From Purshia tridentata (taxonomy: Eukaryota > Streptophyta > Magnoliopsida > Rosales > Rosaceae): a DNA stretch of 64,000 nt. Where the stretch lies: NCBI GenBank assembly GCA_003254885.1, contig QANT01004958.1:1-64000 (forward strand), given 5' to 3'. This document shows, in pieces, positions 32,651-45,400 of the stretch. A program made the position numbers and the translations under genes. Within the stretch, counting starts at the first letter, position 1; the number at the start of each line of letters is the position of its first letter. The notes beneath the pieces are model-generated. The model did not search any database. It was not told the DNA's origin and was given only the letters and a program-made list of their open reading frames with translations.

Positions 32651-34550
32651 GGTGATGAAAATGGTTTCCAATCTCTCACCTCAAAGCCTCCAAGGCTCTG
32701 CTAAAATAAAAAGTTCAAAGCAAGAAAAATGAACGAGGGCATAGCTGTCTTTACACCTGCGGGCAGGCTATGCAGTGGCACTTTGGACTGTTCCTAGGCG
32801 ATGAAGCATCATGGGTGTGACGCGTGGCGGCAGCAACATCTTCGTACGGAATGAAGCTGGCGGCGTCCGACGTGAGAGGAGGGGATGCAACAAGTGGCGA
32901 GCAACGATTGGAGGACACGACACGTTTTTAGGAAGAGCCTGCCTGACCGAGTCTGAGGGCTGTGCCTGTGTCTGCCTCAAACAACGTAGTAAAAGAAAAG
33001 GACACGAAAGGTGACATTTGTCCAATGATTTCAGTGGGGCCCTTGCGATCACACTGGTTTCGTGTTGTTTGTCTTTCCTCTACATCCTTTTACAATTATA
33101 ACCTTATATAACAATTGAAGATTTGGAGGAGAAACACAACATTTATTTTATAGTTGAGGACATGTCATGTCTTTGAACAAGTTTAATGACTAATATTAAC
33201 GTATTACAAAATCATTCTGAAAATGGCATATGTTCCCAATAACCAATGCTACCAATATGTTCAGCACTAGCCACTGAAGTTAGCCTTCGTGGCTGTTTAA
33301 ACAGTTTCTTTTGGCCAAAAAAAAAATAGTTTCTTTTTCTATACCAAAATAGTAGGCATTGCCGGACAGATTGGTCGAACTCTAATCTGAAAAAAATGTA
33401 AATTTAGGGCCTGTTTAGGTTCAAACTCCAACAACCACACCTTGTCTTTATTTTTTAGAAAATGAATCATGGAGGATGGAGGAGGTCAGGCGGTGGTGGT
33501 GGTTGCCGACGGCCCTACCACCACTACTGAGGGTGGAGTGGACTTCCCAATAATAATCTTCATCCTTTGTTTTGCGTCTTGGTCACACAACACTCCCAAC
33601 GCCCAAACCACTTAATAAAGGCAGATATATCATGCAAGAGATGACAAAAGATTTAGATCACCCCGCTTAGTTATGGACTCATACTGCCCGAGCTCAAATC
33701 ATCAAGCCCAAGGTACAACCGTCCAGGTCAGATTAATTTATTCCAGTCTCATAAATTGAAGTGTAGAATTCCGTACCCGATTATAGTAAAACCAGGGAAC
33801 TTAAAAACCATGTCTTTTTTTAGGTATTAGGGTTTCAGCATGCAAATGTTTGATTTGGTTATCTTCTTTTGTTCCTAGTTCAATGGATGTGTCATTCATT
33901 CCTAATTTTGATACCATTATTTATGGGGAAAATGCCTCAATTAGGCTCAATTTGTTCTGACAAGATACCAAAACACATTTCTACCTTACAATGAATAAGA
34001 ACAACATGAAGACAATAATTTCATGGATAAAATATATTTCCAAATACAATTGAAAATAAAGTTTAAGGAAAAACAATAAATCAGATGCAGAACACATGCA
34101 CATATACATATATTGTTTAAGAAGCATGAGGAAAACTACAGACATATCTATTAGAAGTCTTGTCCAAAGAATTCAGAAAATTAATATAACTTTTGTCATT
34201 TATCCAGTCTAACAAATTGACTCATTTACATGAACCCCACATTTCCAGTCTTATTGAAGATAAGTGGAGGGAAACTATACCACAGAATGCCATATGAGAA
34301 TATGTCCAACAAACAGCAATGGCAGGTGGGCAATGAATGAAACATTTTAACAGTCCCTACATAAAAAATACAATAAGAAAATAAGAATCTTGATCAAATT
34401 ATTAACACAGATTATAAACAAGGTAGTATATAAGAGAGCCTTTAAAATATAAGAATCTTGATCAAATTCTGAAGACAAGTTATAAATAAGGCAGCATATA
34501 AGAAAGAAACATGACTTACAATCTAAGCTAGGTGACATCAATCTAACATG
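32651..34550. other. Intergenic between CLE40-like promoter and EIL3 3' end
   Basis: The left 400 bases are relatively GC-rich (about 32760-33010) and should include the CLE promoter. A frame of under 100 codons exists there on each strand but resembles no family. Further right is AT-rich DNA with a 68-base tandem duplication at about 34381-34518 and the presumed EIL3 3' UTR. Confidence 0.5.
34381..34518. repeat. Tandem duplication, unit about 68 bases
   Basis: ATAAGAATCTTGATCAAATT at 34381 recurs at about 34449, followed in both copies by ACA(A)G-TTATAAA-AAGG-AG-ATATAAGA. The two copies are diverged. It lies just downstream of the EIL3 stop codon, so it may be in the 3' UTR or terminator region. 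Confidence 0.8.
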
Positions 34551-36359
34551 CTATGCCGCAAAGTATTCCATCATCTCATCAAGCGCAAGCTCTTCTTCAA
34601 ATGAACCCATGCCATCAACTGCAAAGTCTAATGGGCTGCTTAAGAATTCAAAATTTGATGTCTGGCTATTGATTTGAGACACAAAGTGATCATCAACAGT
34701 TATGTCTTGCTCATTCGGAAATGTGTCTTCTACACAATATGGCAAACTTCCTCCGGTAATCTCCCTTCCATTTCTATGTACAGTTGGTATATGGACTCCA
34801 TCTGCTGGTCTAATCTGTGGTTCATTCATCACAATCTGAGACAACTGCCCATCATGACTGGGCTCAAATTCTGCTGATGGAATATAAGGGTTAAACGTAT
34901 CTCCACGATGCATCTCAGCAATTTGCACCCCATGATAAAGCATGGGGGTTCCACCTGCATGCATGCCCTGTGTCGAAATAACACTGTCTGAAGGAACAGC
35001 AGGATAGTAGTTAAACTGAGATGCTGGTAATTGTGCTTGTACATCAAGATCCTTCTCCAGTGGCTGTAAAGTTCTGATTATACCATTTTCCTGTTGATTT
35101 TCATGAATCTGGAATCCAATCATCTGTGCATCAGTGTGATTTATATCAGGCAAAGCATTTCTAGGTCCAGCATGTAGAAGCTCATTGTGAGATGATGCAG
35201 GAAGTTGATCAGCAGGGCTAGGCCTGACACGAGACCTTTTTCTCCTTGGTTGCTTTTCACCTTGCTCTTTATCTTGGATAAGATTAGGAATGTTATTGCA
35301 TAGGTTGGTGGATGGCTCTACATCTGTCAGCTGATTCCTCCTATCATCTTTGGATGAAACAGACCCTACACCATCATCAGTACCATCAACATCATAGTCA
35401 CTGTTACTACTAACAGCAGCTTGCTTTTCACCACGGCCACCATGTGGCATCTCAGTTATGCCAGATGTCCCATTATCGCTACTAGGCTGCCGAATGAGGG
35501 ATTCCTCTCGGCTTAGAACCCCCAACCAAATTGCACTCTCCTTTGCTGTCATCTTATCCTGTAAGCATTTTGACTGACGGACATGCCTTCTTATCTTTGC
35601 AATATCAGGTGACATATGCTTTATCACACCTGTTAACACTCCAACTTTCCACATCTTCTTTAAGTCATGTGGCTTCTTATAAGGAGGACTCTGACCATGG
35701 GGTAGCCCTAATTTAACCCACCAATCTTCATTCCCTGTTGGCCACCAAGGTGGTGGAACTCCCTTTTCTAATGGATACTTCCTTTGAGGGGGGTCACAGT
35801 GTTGCATCAAAGATGACAATAGAGAACCAAGAGTTGCATCTTGCAGATCTTGGAGGATGCTCTGAAAATTCCCATTTCGACTATTATCTGCATCACTCAT
35901 GGCAAGACACTCCGCTTCATACTTGGCTATGGCAGCAGGCCCATTCTTATCAAACTTCACCTTTTCTTTCCACCAAGCTCTGATGTTATCAGAAGCACCG
36001 CTCACTGGCTTGCCCTTCTCAGGAATGATACCATACACAAATCCGCGAGCTTTACACACTTCCATCAGCTTCAACATATACTTGAGAATCCCATCTTGTG
36101 CTCTTGACATTTTCTTCCTTCGAGCCTGATCAGAGGTTTGCTTGGGCTTCTGCTTTTCTGCAGCTTGCTGAGCTTCAAGTTTCTGCCTTTCTTTGAGCCT
36201 TTTGAGTTTGATTCGATCCTTCCACATTCGCCTCTCCAGCTCTTCAGCTTCAATCTCCTCGTCACTGACATCTTTCTCCGCTATATTGTCACACCTTAAG
36301 TCTTCTTCTATATCCGAACTGTCACCCAATAGGTCATCAAAAATCAAAGGATGCTCCAT
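34551..36359 (-). CDS. EIL3: EIN3-like transcription factor, EIL3/SLIM1 type
   Basis: An uninterrupted frame of 602 residues. EIN3-family factors bind DNA with a unique helical domain; here it covers about residues 40-295, with [75 protein letters not shown] and [15 protein letters not shown] all recognisable. The acidic N-terminus ([15 protein letters not shown]) and the segment [23 protein letters not shown] match EIL3 rather than EIN3/EIL1. Arabidopsis EIL3 (SLIM1) is the central regulator of the sulfur-deficiency response rather than of ethylene signalling. The C-terminal half is low-complexity and acidic at the end ([13 protein letters not shown]), a likely activation region. The coding region lacks introns, as usual. 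A leader intron is inferred upstream. Confidence 0.95.
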   Translation of the reverse strand: MEHPLIFDDLLGDSSDIEEDLRCDNIAEKDVSDEEIEAEELERRMWKDRIKLKRLKERQKLEAQQAAEKQKPKQTSDQARRKKMSRAQDGILKYMLKLMEVCKARGFVYGIIPEKGKPVSGASDNIRAWWKEKVKFDKNGPAAIAKYEAECLAMSDADNSRNGNFQSILQDLQDATLGSLLSSLMQHCDPPQRKYPLEKGVPPPWWPTGNEDWWVKLGLPHGQSPPYKKPHDLKKMWKVGVLTGVIKHMSPDIAKIRRHVRQSKCLQDKMTAKESAIWLGVLSREESLIRQPSSDNGTSGITEMPHGGRGEKQAAVSSNSDYDVDGTDDGVGSVSSKDDRRNQLTDVEPSTNLCNNIPNLIQDKEQGEKQPRRKRSRVRPSPADQLPASSHNELLHAGPRNALPDINHTDAQMIGFQIHENQQENGIIRTLQPLEKDLDVQAQLPASQFNYYPAVPSDSVISTQGMHAGGTPMLYHGVQIAEMHRGDTFNPYIPSAEFEPSHDGQLSQIVMNEPQIRPADGVHIPTVHRNGREITGGSLPYCVEDTFPNEQDITVDDHFVSQINSQTSNFEFLSSPLDFAVDGMGSFEEELALDEMMEYFAA

Positions 36360-36381
36360 TCAGTAAAATTGCAATAACCCA

Positions 36382-37070
36382 CCTACAGTTTGGCTGCTGA
36401 GAAAATTGATGGTAATAAATTGAATCGAAAATTAATTCTTAGCAGTCTTGGTATTTTGGTACCCACAATACACAACGCTACCTTAACTAAGCCAATTGGT
36501 CGTATTAGGCTCAGTAAAGTGGACACTTTTGTTCTATAGCTTCAAACAACCAGAAACCAAATATTAAAAGCTTTTCTTTTTCTTTTTCTTTCCTACCCTT
36601 TCTCAGCAACCAAACAAAACTTGAAAATTGGTAACAATAAATCCAAAATTCTCAAATATTTCTGCCAAACAAACCCATCTCTTTCTATGATGGCCAAAAA
36701 ATACCAGCCAATGCTTATAACAATTCCTAAAATGCTTAAGATTACAATAAATGAAACAAATATACACAATCTAAATCCCATATACCGAACGTATAAACAA
36801 AACCCGCATCCCCAATTCCCCATTACTGAAATGATACAACACATTCTGATCAACAAGTTCGTAAGAAGGATGATTTCAAAGAAAAAACTAAGGAATTTGT
36901 CTCAGAATACAATCAATTTGAGGAGACCCACAACGACTTATTAAAATATTATAAAAATTACAATAAACAGGACACCCGATAAAATTGAAGTACTGGGTAT
37001 ACACCAAAAAACCTTGAAGCTCGATTACCCAAATAATTGAAATTCTTACCTAATATCAGGTCCAATCTCT
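36382..37070 (-). other. Inferred 5' UTR intron of EIL3
   Basis: On the minus strand a donor TTAG|GTAAGAATT lies at 37049/37048 and an acceptor AACTGTAG|GTGGG at 36384/36383, 23 bases before the ATG. This defines an intron of about 667 bases in the leader. Long leader introns just upstream of the ATG are common in EIN3-family genes. It is inferred from border motifs only. Confidence 0.45.
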
Positions 37071-39494
37071 TCAACGTCACCCATCTAATCCTTAATTTGC
37101 ATGCAAACCCTAAAATTCTCTTACTTTCTGCTATCAAATTCTCTGACTCCTAAGCTGACAATATAAGAGAGACTATGGTGAATCCGAATAAGGGAATTGA
37201 AAGCCAAAAAGGGTTTTGCTTGGAAATAAAAAAGGACTACAAATTCAAAGCAAAATGAAAATAAGAGAGAGAAAGAGATACGACGCGAGTTGCTAGGCGG
37301 CCAGAATCAAAAGGTGTTACAAATGGATGAGAACACCTCTGAGTTGCCAATACCGAGGCCTGATCTCCTGCTTCGCGTCTATGACAATGAAATGGCCAAT
37401 TTGGCTTCTTTTGAAATTTTAGAGACTCTACGACCAGTTTTGTTAATTTTACTAGACTCCCCTCTAGTTGTAGAAATATCACAAACACCCTAATTAAAAT
37501 TGGAAATGATCATTGACAGCCAATTATATTATTAATCAATTAATTTTTTTTATTTTTCTTTTGGGATCTTGTTGTATTATAAATTTAGAACCCAATTCGG
37601 TTTACGTTAAAAAAATCTGTTTCTTCCCAAAAGAAAAAAATACATAAAAGTTAACTTCTATTTATTAAAAAATAACCATATTTCATGAATTTCAAATAAT
37701 TCATTGTATATAGACATTTTAAACTTGATATATCTCATATACATTGTATCTAGACAATTTTTTCAAACATTGTATACGTATAATAAAAAGAAATAGATTG
37801 TCTATAATATTTTATATTGATTTATCCAAATTTGCTCAACTAATAGTAAATTCTATAATTAGCTAATTTCTTTCCTACTTGGTCACTATGTACATGTTCT
37901 TGTTACTTGTTAGTACTTGGTGGTGGTGATTAAATTTATTCCTAAGAGACACACCGGACCTCTTCAATCACTTTCACCATGTTGCACATAATTGGACAAC
38001 TCTGCAAAAAGTCACAATGGTGGAACTTTTGCCCAATTTCACCTCCAATGATCTCTTGGACTCCATGTTATTGCTACCCATTTTTTTCTTTACTAGAAAA
38101 CCCAATGCATATATATATATATATTAAAATAATGCTTAGTGGCTCTATTCTCTATACAAAGGGTAATGCCATACCTAAGTTTATTATCTGAACGATTTGA
38201 ACGAAGATGAAGAGGAGAGTCCAAGATAACTTTAGAATCAATAAGGAAAGATAACTTTTGATTTGCTGAAGATTTCCCTTTCCACTGCCACTAATAAAAA
38301 ATTAGATTCAATACAACTTTATAGTTAATAAAAACATGTATGTTGATTTATTTTATTATTTTATTTGCTGAATGTGTAGCCATCGAAGAGAACGGATCAC
38401 CAATTAATAGGTGTTTTGCTGATGACCAATTGGTTTTGGGTACTGAAAACCTAATGGGCGAATTTTTTAAACCATTTTATCCAATTACCAAAATCATATG
38501 ATACAAAATGTCTATTCTTTTGTTGCTTAATTAATTTCATAGCTATCATCTATTGGAGGATCAAAAGTAATCAAATAAATAGTACCCACTAAATAGTAAA
38601 GATTAATTAATGTCCATTTGATGGTGCAAATCATGAAAGTGGCAGGAATATATTTGATAATAGAGGTTCGTACTTCATAGAATAATATATATTAATTTAT
38701 AAATTCAGAAAATGGAGATGGGGAAAGTGCGAGGTTTACCAAGACAAATTAACAATGTGGTGATGAGTGCTGAATGTTGAATGTATATGAATTAGCATCA
38801 TTTTCGTAGATGATGATAATGACATTTGGGTGAGCAAGTTGGGTGCATATAAGTTGGCAACCAACATTAAAAGCTATGAAACGAATAATTACATGCAATT
38901 GTGACAATTTTTAATAGCTAGAATCATATTACATGTACAAGGCCATATGCTACCCGCCACAAAAATGTCAATGTTCATAGTTCATACTTTGCTACTCTCT
39001 CCTGGTACAGTCCTGGGTTTCATTGGAGGACATGTAATATAGATTTTAACTCTTAATAATGATTAATGAATGGTCTCCAAGAACAAGCTGATGAACAAAT
39101 ATTTTAAAACTTATATTTTGTCTTGGTACTAAGTGATATTCATTTTCATTCAAGATTACGAAAAATCCCCCATCTATAAGATTCTTGTAGATATATACAA
39201 ATTTTTTGATGTAATTTTTAAATGACTAAAACAATTTGTATGAATGTGTTTGCCACTCATCTAACTGATGATGGATGCTATGCTTTACTGAGAGTCTCCT
39301 AATAACTATTCCTGTCCTCTGTTTGATTTGTTAAAGGAATTCAATGCACACAGACCAAAACTGCTAGATACAGAGACGGTATTTCTATATAGATAACTTA
39401 TTCAGAATTTCCAGACAGACTTGTATATTACATGTAGGCAACAAAGGATTGCACCTTTTCATTCTATCCAAATGTATGGAAGCATCGACCCTTT
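37071..39494. other. Intergenic between EIL3 promoter and the giant gene's 3' end
   Basis: The left 200 bases include a telo-box AAACCCTAAA at 37105-37114 near the likely EIL3 transcription start. The rest is strongly AT-rich with an AT repeat near 38107-38125. No gene, RNA or recognisable transposon is seen. Confidence 0.5.
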
Positions 39495-42400
39495 TTACCT
39501 TGACTTGATAATTTCTTCTTTCATGGCTAAGGAGAGAGCACTAAGACTACCTCCACTTTCCACTATCACCCCTGGCATGGCTACTGCTCTACTCCCTACA
39601 AAACCACCTTCTCCAATTCTGATCTTTCCAAACTTGACTTTTCCTCCATCACCTTCATATATGTGTCCAAACAAGAGAGCTTCTCTTCCCACACACCCAC
39701 CTCTCTCAATCTCCACCATTTCAGGATTCAACAAAGCTCCCGTGCTGTCTACATAAGCACCTTGGTCTAACTCAATGTCTGAACCCATAAGCTTCATCCA
39801 CAGCATAAAGAAAATTGACCCACTTGTCATTTCCATGAAATAGTTCCCAACTAGAGTTCTAAAGGCCTGCCATGTAGTGTCCAAAAAGACCCCTATGCTC
39901 CAAATGTGTACAGTTTCACCTTCTTTCTTCTTTCGCACCAATAACCATTTAGCCACAACACAAGCTAAAGCAGCCAAAAAGCCTGAAGAAACCCAAAACA
40001 GAGGAAATAACCAATGCAGAGGGAGCTTTTCAACATTCTTCAAGTAAAAAAGGCAATTCAAAGGAGCAGAGATTACTAAACCCAGCAGGAGATGAGGTAG
40101 AACTGTTTGCAGTAAAGGTTGAGCAAAAGTGGCCCACATAGTCTGATACAATGTTCTTTCCAGGGTCACTGCTTGTGTATCTTTTTTCTGCATTGCTGCT
40201 ACAATTGGACAACCAGAAAGGTCTACTTTGACATCAGACTGCTCTATGAAGATCTTCCAAGCCTCTGGAAGGGGTTCATTATTCCGCAAGTGCTGGCAAA
40301 TCTCATAGATCAATGAACGGCCGTGATCAATTGAAGCACTTTGGGAGCATGACGAAGCCCGGATAACATCCACTTCATGGCATTGAACAAAAGGATTAAA
40401 GTTCAGCTGCTCTGATTCTTCTGCAGATAGATTGTGGTTGATTTTAATCTCTCCAATATCAATATATGGGAACTCAGCCTCATTCCATGGTTTGGTGCAG
40501 TCAAGTGCAATGTCACGGTTGGTTTCATCATGTGGAACTGGACGAACCTGTAACTCGAAAACATAACGAACTCCATATTGGGAATTGACGCGGTCTTGGA
40601 AATCTTTAGCCAGGAAAAGTAGAGGGCGAGTATCCTTATCATCCCTAGGAATTGCACCTGTATCAGGTGGAAGAATTCCAATTGGCTCTACCTTGCCAGA
40701 ATCCTCACTAATATTCTCATCAGAAGGCCTTAACTTGAACTTCACATACATTTCCTGTCCATCTGTGAACCGGAACAGTCTACAGATGTTTGAGTAGTAA
40801 TGCATGTCAGTGTATGAGTTTGCGTTGCGTAGGGAAGTCCACACAGCATCACGCACATGCGGGGCTCTCTTGACATACTCCTCCCTCGCAGCAAGCCCAC
40901 ACACAAGCCATGTTGCAAAATCTGCAATTGTGCGGGCATAGAATGCCTTTCCTGTCTTCAGTGTCAGGTCAAGGAGGGCAGAGTCACTGGTTTCATCTTG
41001 AAGTATTCTTATGGCTGCACCACGTGCATCAATCCTTGCATCATCATCCGCGCTCAAGCTGTTGCTGTGCCGGATTATGACAGGGTAGCTCTTCCCTGGG
41101 TAGAAGATCTTGTGATCAGGTAAGCCTTTAATGTTGTCATAAATCTTTAAGCATCCCTTCCCACTCACACCAATTCGATGGAAATATCTTGACTTAACCT
41201 TCAGAGTTGTGGCAGCCAAATTTGCGGCAAGATTCCCAACTATTTTCTTGTATTTCATGTCCATCTCTTCTATTCGATCATCCAACGAATGTATGGTGTT
41301 CTTGATCATGATTGGAGTTCGAGACCCAATGTAAACACCACCAGCTTGGAGCACTGAGCTTACTGGTGCAACCGAAAGTGCACCAAGAGTAACATCTTTC
41401 TGAATAACTGAACCAGGAAGGACTACACTTTCACTTCCAACTACTGAATTGTCTTGCACCTCAATTTTCCCACTGACAAATCCGCTGGAGGAATAAAACC
41501 CAGCAACAATCCGACTGAAATCACCAAGATGGACACCAGAACCAAGTGCAATTAATTTCGGGTCTGAAATTGGATTGATGGCCCTGATGGAACAATGTTT
41601 CCCGACCTTGGCTCCCAGAAGGCGCAAGTACATGCAGAAGGCTTCTGTTCCAGACAGGAGCTTAGCAAATCTGAGGTGGCAGGCAATGGTGATTCTATGA
41701 CAAAGCCAAGTTCTGAAATGGGATGGCTTTGTCTCTTGTTTACTAGAAACAAGATGGGTCAAAGCACAAGTGAGGAAGGTAAGTACTAGGCCATAAGCTA
41801 AGTAAGCAAAGGCTATTGAGATGGATACATAGATTATGTTTGATGGGGTATTAGAGAACATGGTGGCATATGCTATGATGGCGTAAGGTATCCAGTGAAA
41901 GGCCCCAAATATGCAGAAAAATGCAAATTGTTGAGGGGAAGGAGACTTTTGAGACAGCCAAATGTAGACTAAGTAGACAATAGAAGCTGAGAGAGTACTA
42001 AGGAAGCCAACTATGTAGATGCCGATGAACTGGTAAATGGCCTTTGTTTGAGTTTTTCTTGAAACATTTGGCAGCATTGCACCCTGAAATCGTGTAAAAA
42101 AACATTGAGTTGAGATTAGTTTCTAAGTTGCATGAAAAAAAATTTAGAAATTGATAAAAATAAAATACATTACAGTGCCATATGGCAAAATATTTATAAT
42201 CTCGTATGGCACTTACATTCTGAAGACTTTTAGCCATGCCAGCAGATTTGCCTCCACTTTTTTGCAAGGCCATTATCTCCATCTCTTCTCCCAAAATAGT
42301 TCCTTTTTGGACAACAGCATAAGGGCCAACTGATGAATTTTGGCCAATTCTTATTGTGAGGAAGCTCAAGACTCCATTCTTCACTTCATGACTTTGAATC

Positions 42401-45400
42401 AAAGCCCCTTCTGCAATCACAGCTCCATCTCCAATTGAAACCAGAGATGGGTCTGTTATGTCAACTGTGTCAAGCAAAACTGAGGATCCAATCCTAGCTC
42501 CAAGCATCTCAAACCAATACTTGAGGAACACTGTTCCCCTCAGATGCTCTGCCAAAACTTTGGAAGCAACTTCATGGGCCTTGTAAAGAGCCCACCACTT
42601 AACAAAATCCACTGACCAGATAGAAACTTCAGGGTTCAGGGAATAGTTTGGTTTTAAGAAAGAATTCCCCAAGAAAGCAATTGAAACACAGGTAGAAAGT
42701 ATGCAAAAGATCCAAGCAAGAGGAGCAAAAGTCAGAAGAGTCAAATAGTTGAAGTAGGGAAGTCCTTCTACCAGTGCATGGGTGGTTGAGACACAACTCA
42801 CAAAAGCGGATATTGATATATATGCCGGAATAGACAGCATGAGAGTAACATAAATAAGAGCCAGAAGTTGGAATAACCAAATTACCAAGTGAGGAGAGTC
42901 GTGAATTTCTATCAAAAAGTCAGCAGAATCAGTCTCAGTCTCAGGTTGTGGAGCACATGATGGAGTTGTTAACGGTTGAGATTGAGAATTCATTACAAGA
43001 TTCTCCGAGAAGCTTGCCAAGTCTGAAATGCAGGTTGCAGTGAAAATATCCACAGCTCCTACTGGCACGCCAAGAAAGTCGGAAAGTTTTTGAGCTGCTC
43101 TGACTACACCAATTGAGTCAATGCCATAAGACACTAGACTTTCAGTGTCAGAGATTTTGTTGATTGAAATACCAGTCTGCTCGGAAACTAGCCGTTTCAA
43201 GAAGTCTACAATTTTTTTATTACTTATCTTGGGACTTGGTGGTGGTGTACTTCTCACAAGATTAGGACGAGGGGTTTTCCCCTCCTTGCATGTTCCTGTA
43301 GTGAAGGACCGAAGCAGTGTTCTCTTTGTTAAAAGTGGTTCAGGTAAAACATTCAATGTTCCATCAGTAAATTGTTGGAGGCATTCAAATCTTTTGATTT
43401 TTCCGGATGTTGTTTTACTAATGGTTTTCGGCCTGATCATCTTGACAGAAGCAATACTGACACCATGTTCCTCTGCAACACGAGCTTGAATTTGTTCAAC
43501 TACATCCTTGCTAACAGGTTTACCATCTTTGACCTCGGCAATTACAACCAAACCAACCTGGTCAGAGCTGTCTGGAACTGAAATCCCTTTTGTTGATAGG
43601 ATTTCCACTGGAACAGGAATGACAGCACAACAACCAGGGCGTACAAGTTCTGATGCGCTCTCCACTGTTTTCTCTACATCTGCTGAGTAAATGTTCCTTC
43701 CTGCTACAATGATAAGATCCTTGATTCTTCCAGTGATGAAAAGTTTTCTGTCAATTATTCGTCCCAAGTCCCCAGTGCTAGTGTAGTTACGTCCAGGATG
43801 GTCTGAAAGCTTGTTTCTGTAAGTTTTCTGGCTTAGTTCTTCCCTTCCCCAGTATCCAATTCCAGCACTGGGACTACTAATCCAGATCTCTCCTTCCTTT
43901 CCTGCTTCTTTGAGCTCCTCACCACTCTCTGGATCAACAATTCTAATGTCAACATCTTCATCATCTGGATTCACATATCCACAGCAAACTCTTCCTTGCC
44001 AATCTACCATGATAGGCTTCCCCTCACCATATGCACAACTGACAAACACACAATTTTCTGCCAAGCCATAGCCAGGTGCCATCACCTTTTGAGATAAGCC
44101 GAAAGGACGAGTGAGCTCAACAAATTTTTTCAGAGTTTTTTGCCTAACTGGTTCAGCAGCGATCATGAGGAAAGTCATGGAAGAAAGGTCAAATTTCCTA
44201 TTCTTGTCAGACTCCAGCCTTCGAACTACTAGCTCAAAGGCAAAATTGGGGCCAGCACTGTGAGTAGCCTGATATTTGCTCATGATTTGGAGCCACATTA
44301 ATGGGTTCCTGATGAATGTCAATGGGGAAAATAGAACTGCAGTTCCACCACTTACAAGAGCTGTGAAAAGTCCTCCGATCAACCCCATGTCATGGTACTG
44401 AGGAAGCCAGCTTACAAGAACGGTCTTTGAGGTGCTCTTGTATCTCTTTTGCATCAACTTCACATTATGAATGAGCCCACCATGAGTTATCATAACTCCT
44501 TTAGCATCACCAGTCGAACCAGATGTAAATTGCAGAAAACATACATCACTTGGCTGTGGTTCAAATTCATCCACTGTACCTTCCACAACCATATTCTTGG
44601 AATTCTTAATCCAAGAATCTGTATGTAACCAAGGGAGATTGGGCCACAGAGCTGTGGATTTCTTATTTTTACCTATCAATGAGATCATATTTTTAACTGA
44701 ACCTGCCTGGACTGCCCAGTGATAACTAATGGTAGATAGAATTGCCACTGCACCACATGATTTAGCAATGTTCTCCATCTTCAAAAGTGCTTGACCACCT
44801 CTTTGTAAAGGATCTGGAGGTAGAACTGGGACTGGCAAGATGTTAGCTCTTAAGCATCCAAAGAAGGCATCTATGAAGTCTAGACCCGGGACATGGACCA
44901 GAAGAACCCTGTTGCCAGGCTTGATTACTGGTTTCCGGCATGTCAAGAGCTTTTGAGCAATGCAAGAAGCATTGGCATGAAGTTCTGCATAAGTCCTCTG
45001 GCTCACCACTGCCCCTTCTTCACTTATCCAAGTATAGAGTGTCTTATTTTGAGTGACTCTATGAGCTCCCCAGTGCTTCAGATAGCCATCAAGGGAAGAA
45101 AGATTAGGGAACTCCACTCCTGGTAATTCAGCCATGTTTTTGGGGCTTCTTTTCGACTCTTGTTGCAAGGCAAACAAACTCTGCAAAGCGACATGTTTAT
45201 ATTATGTACAGAGTAAAAGTTATTTCGTTACCTTTGAATGTTCAAATTAGTCGATTTCAACCAAGTAGTTTATCAAAGTCAGTACATTTTTTTTGGCTTG
45301 TCAAATTCAATACTTTAAAGTGCAGGGTTACCTTAGCATAAGGAAATTTTGGCAAAGAATTGTCACTTGCAAAGTGCTTGCAGACTAAAGCCATAGCATA

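Noticed and set aside
45257-45331. Possible separate stop for an independent amine-oxidase gene
   Set aside because: Reading past exon 5 gives a short unrelated tail. Intron 5 is only 151 nt and splices in frame, leaving no room for a 3' UTR plus a new promoter.
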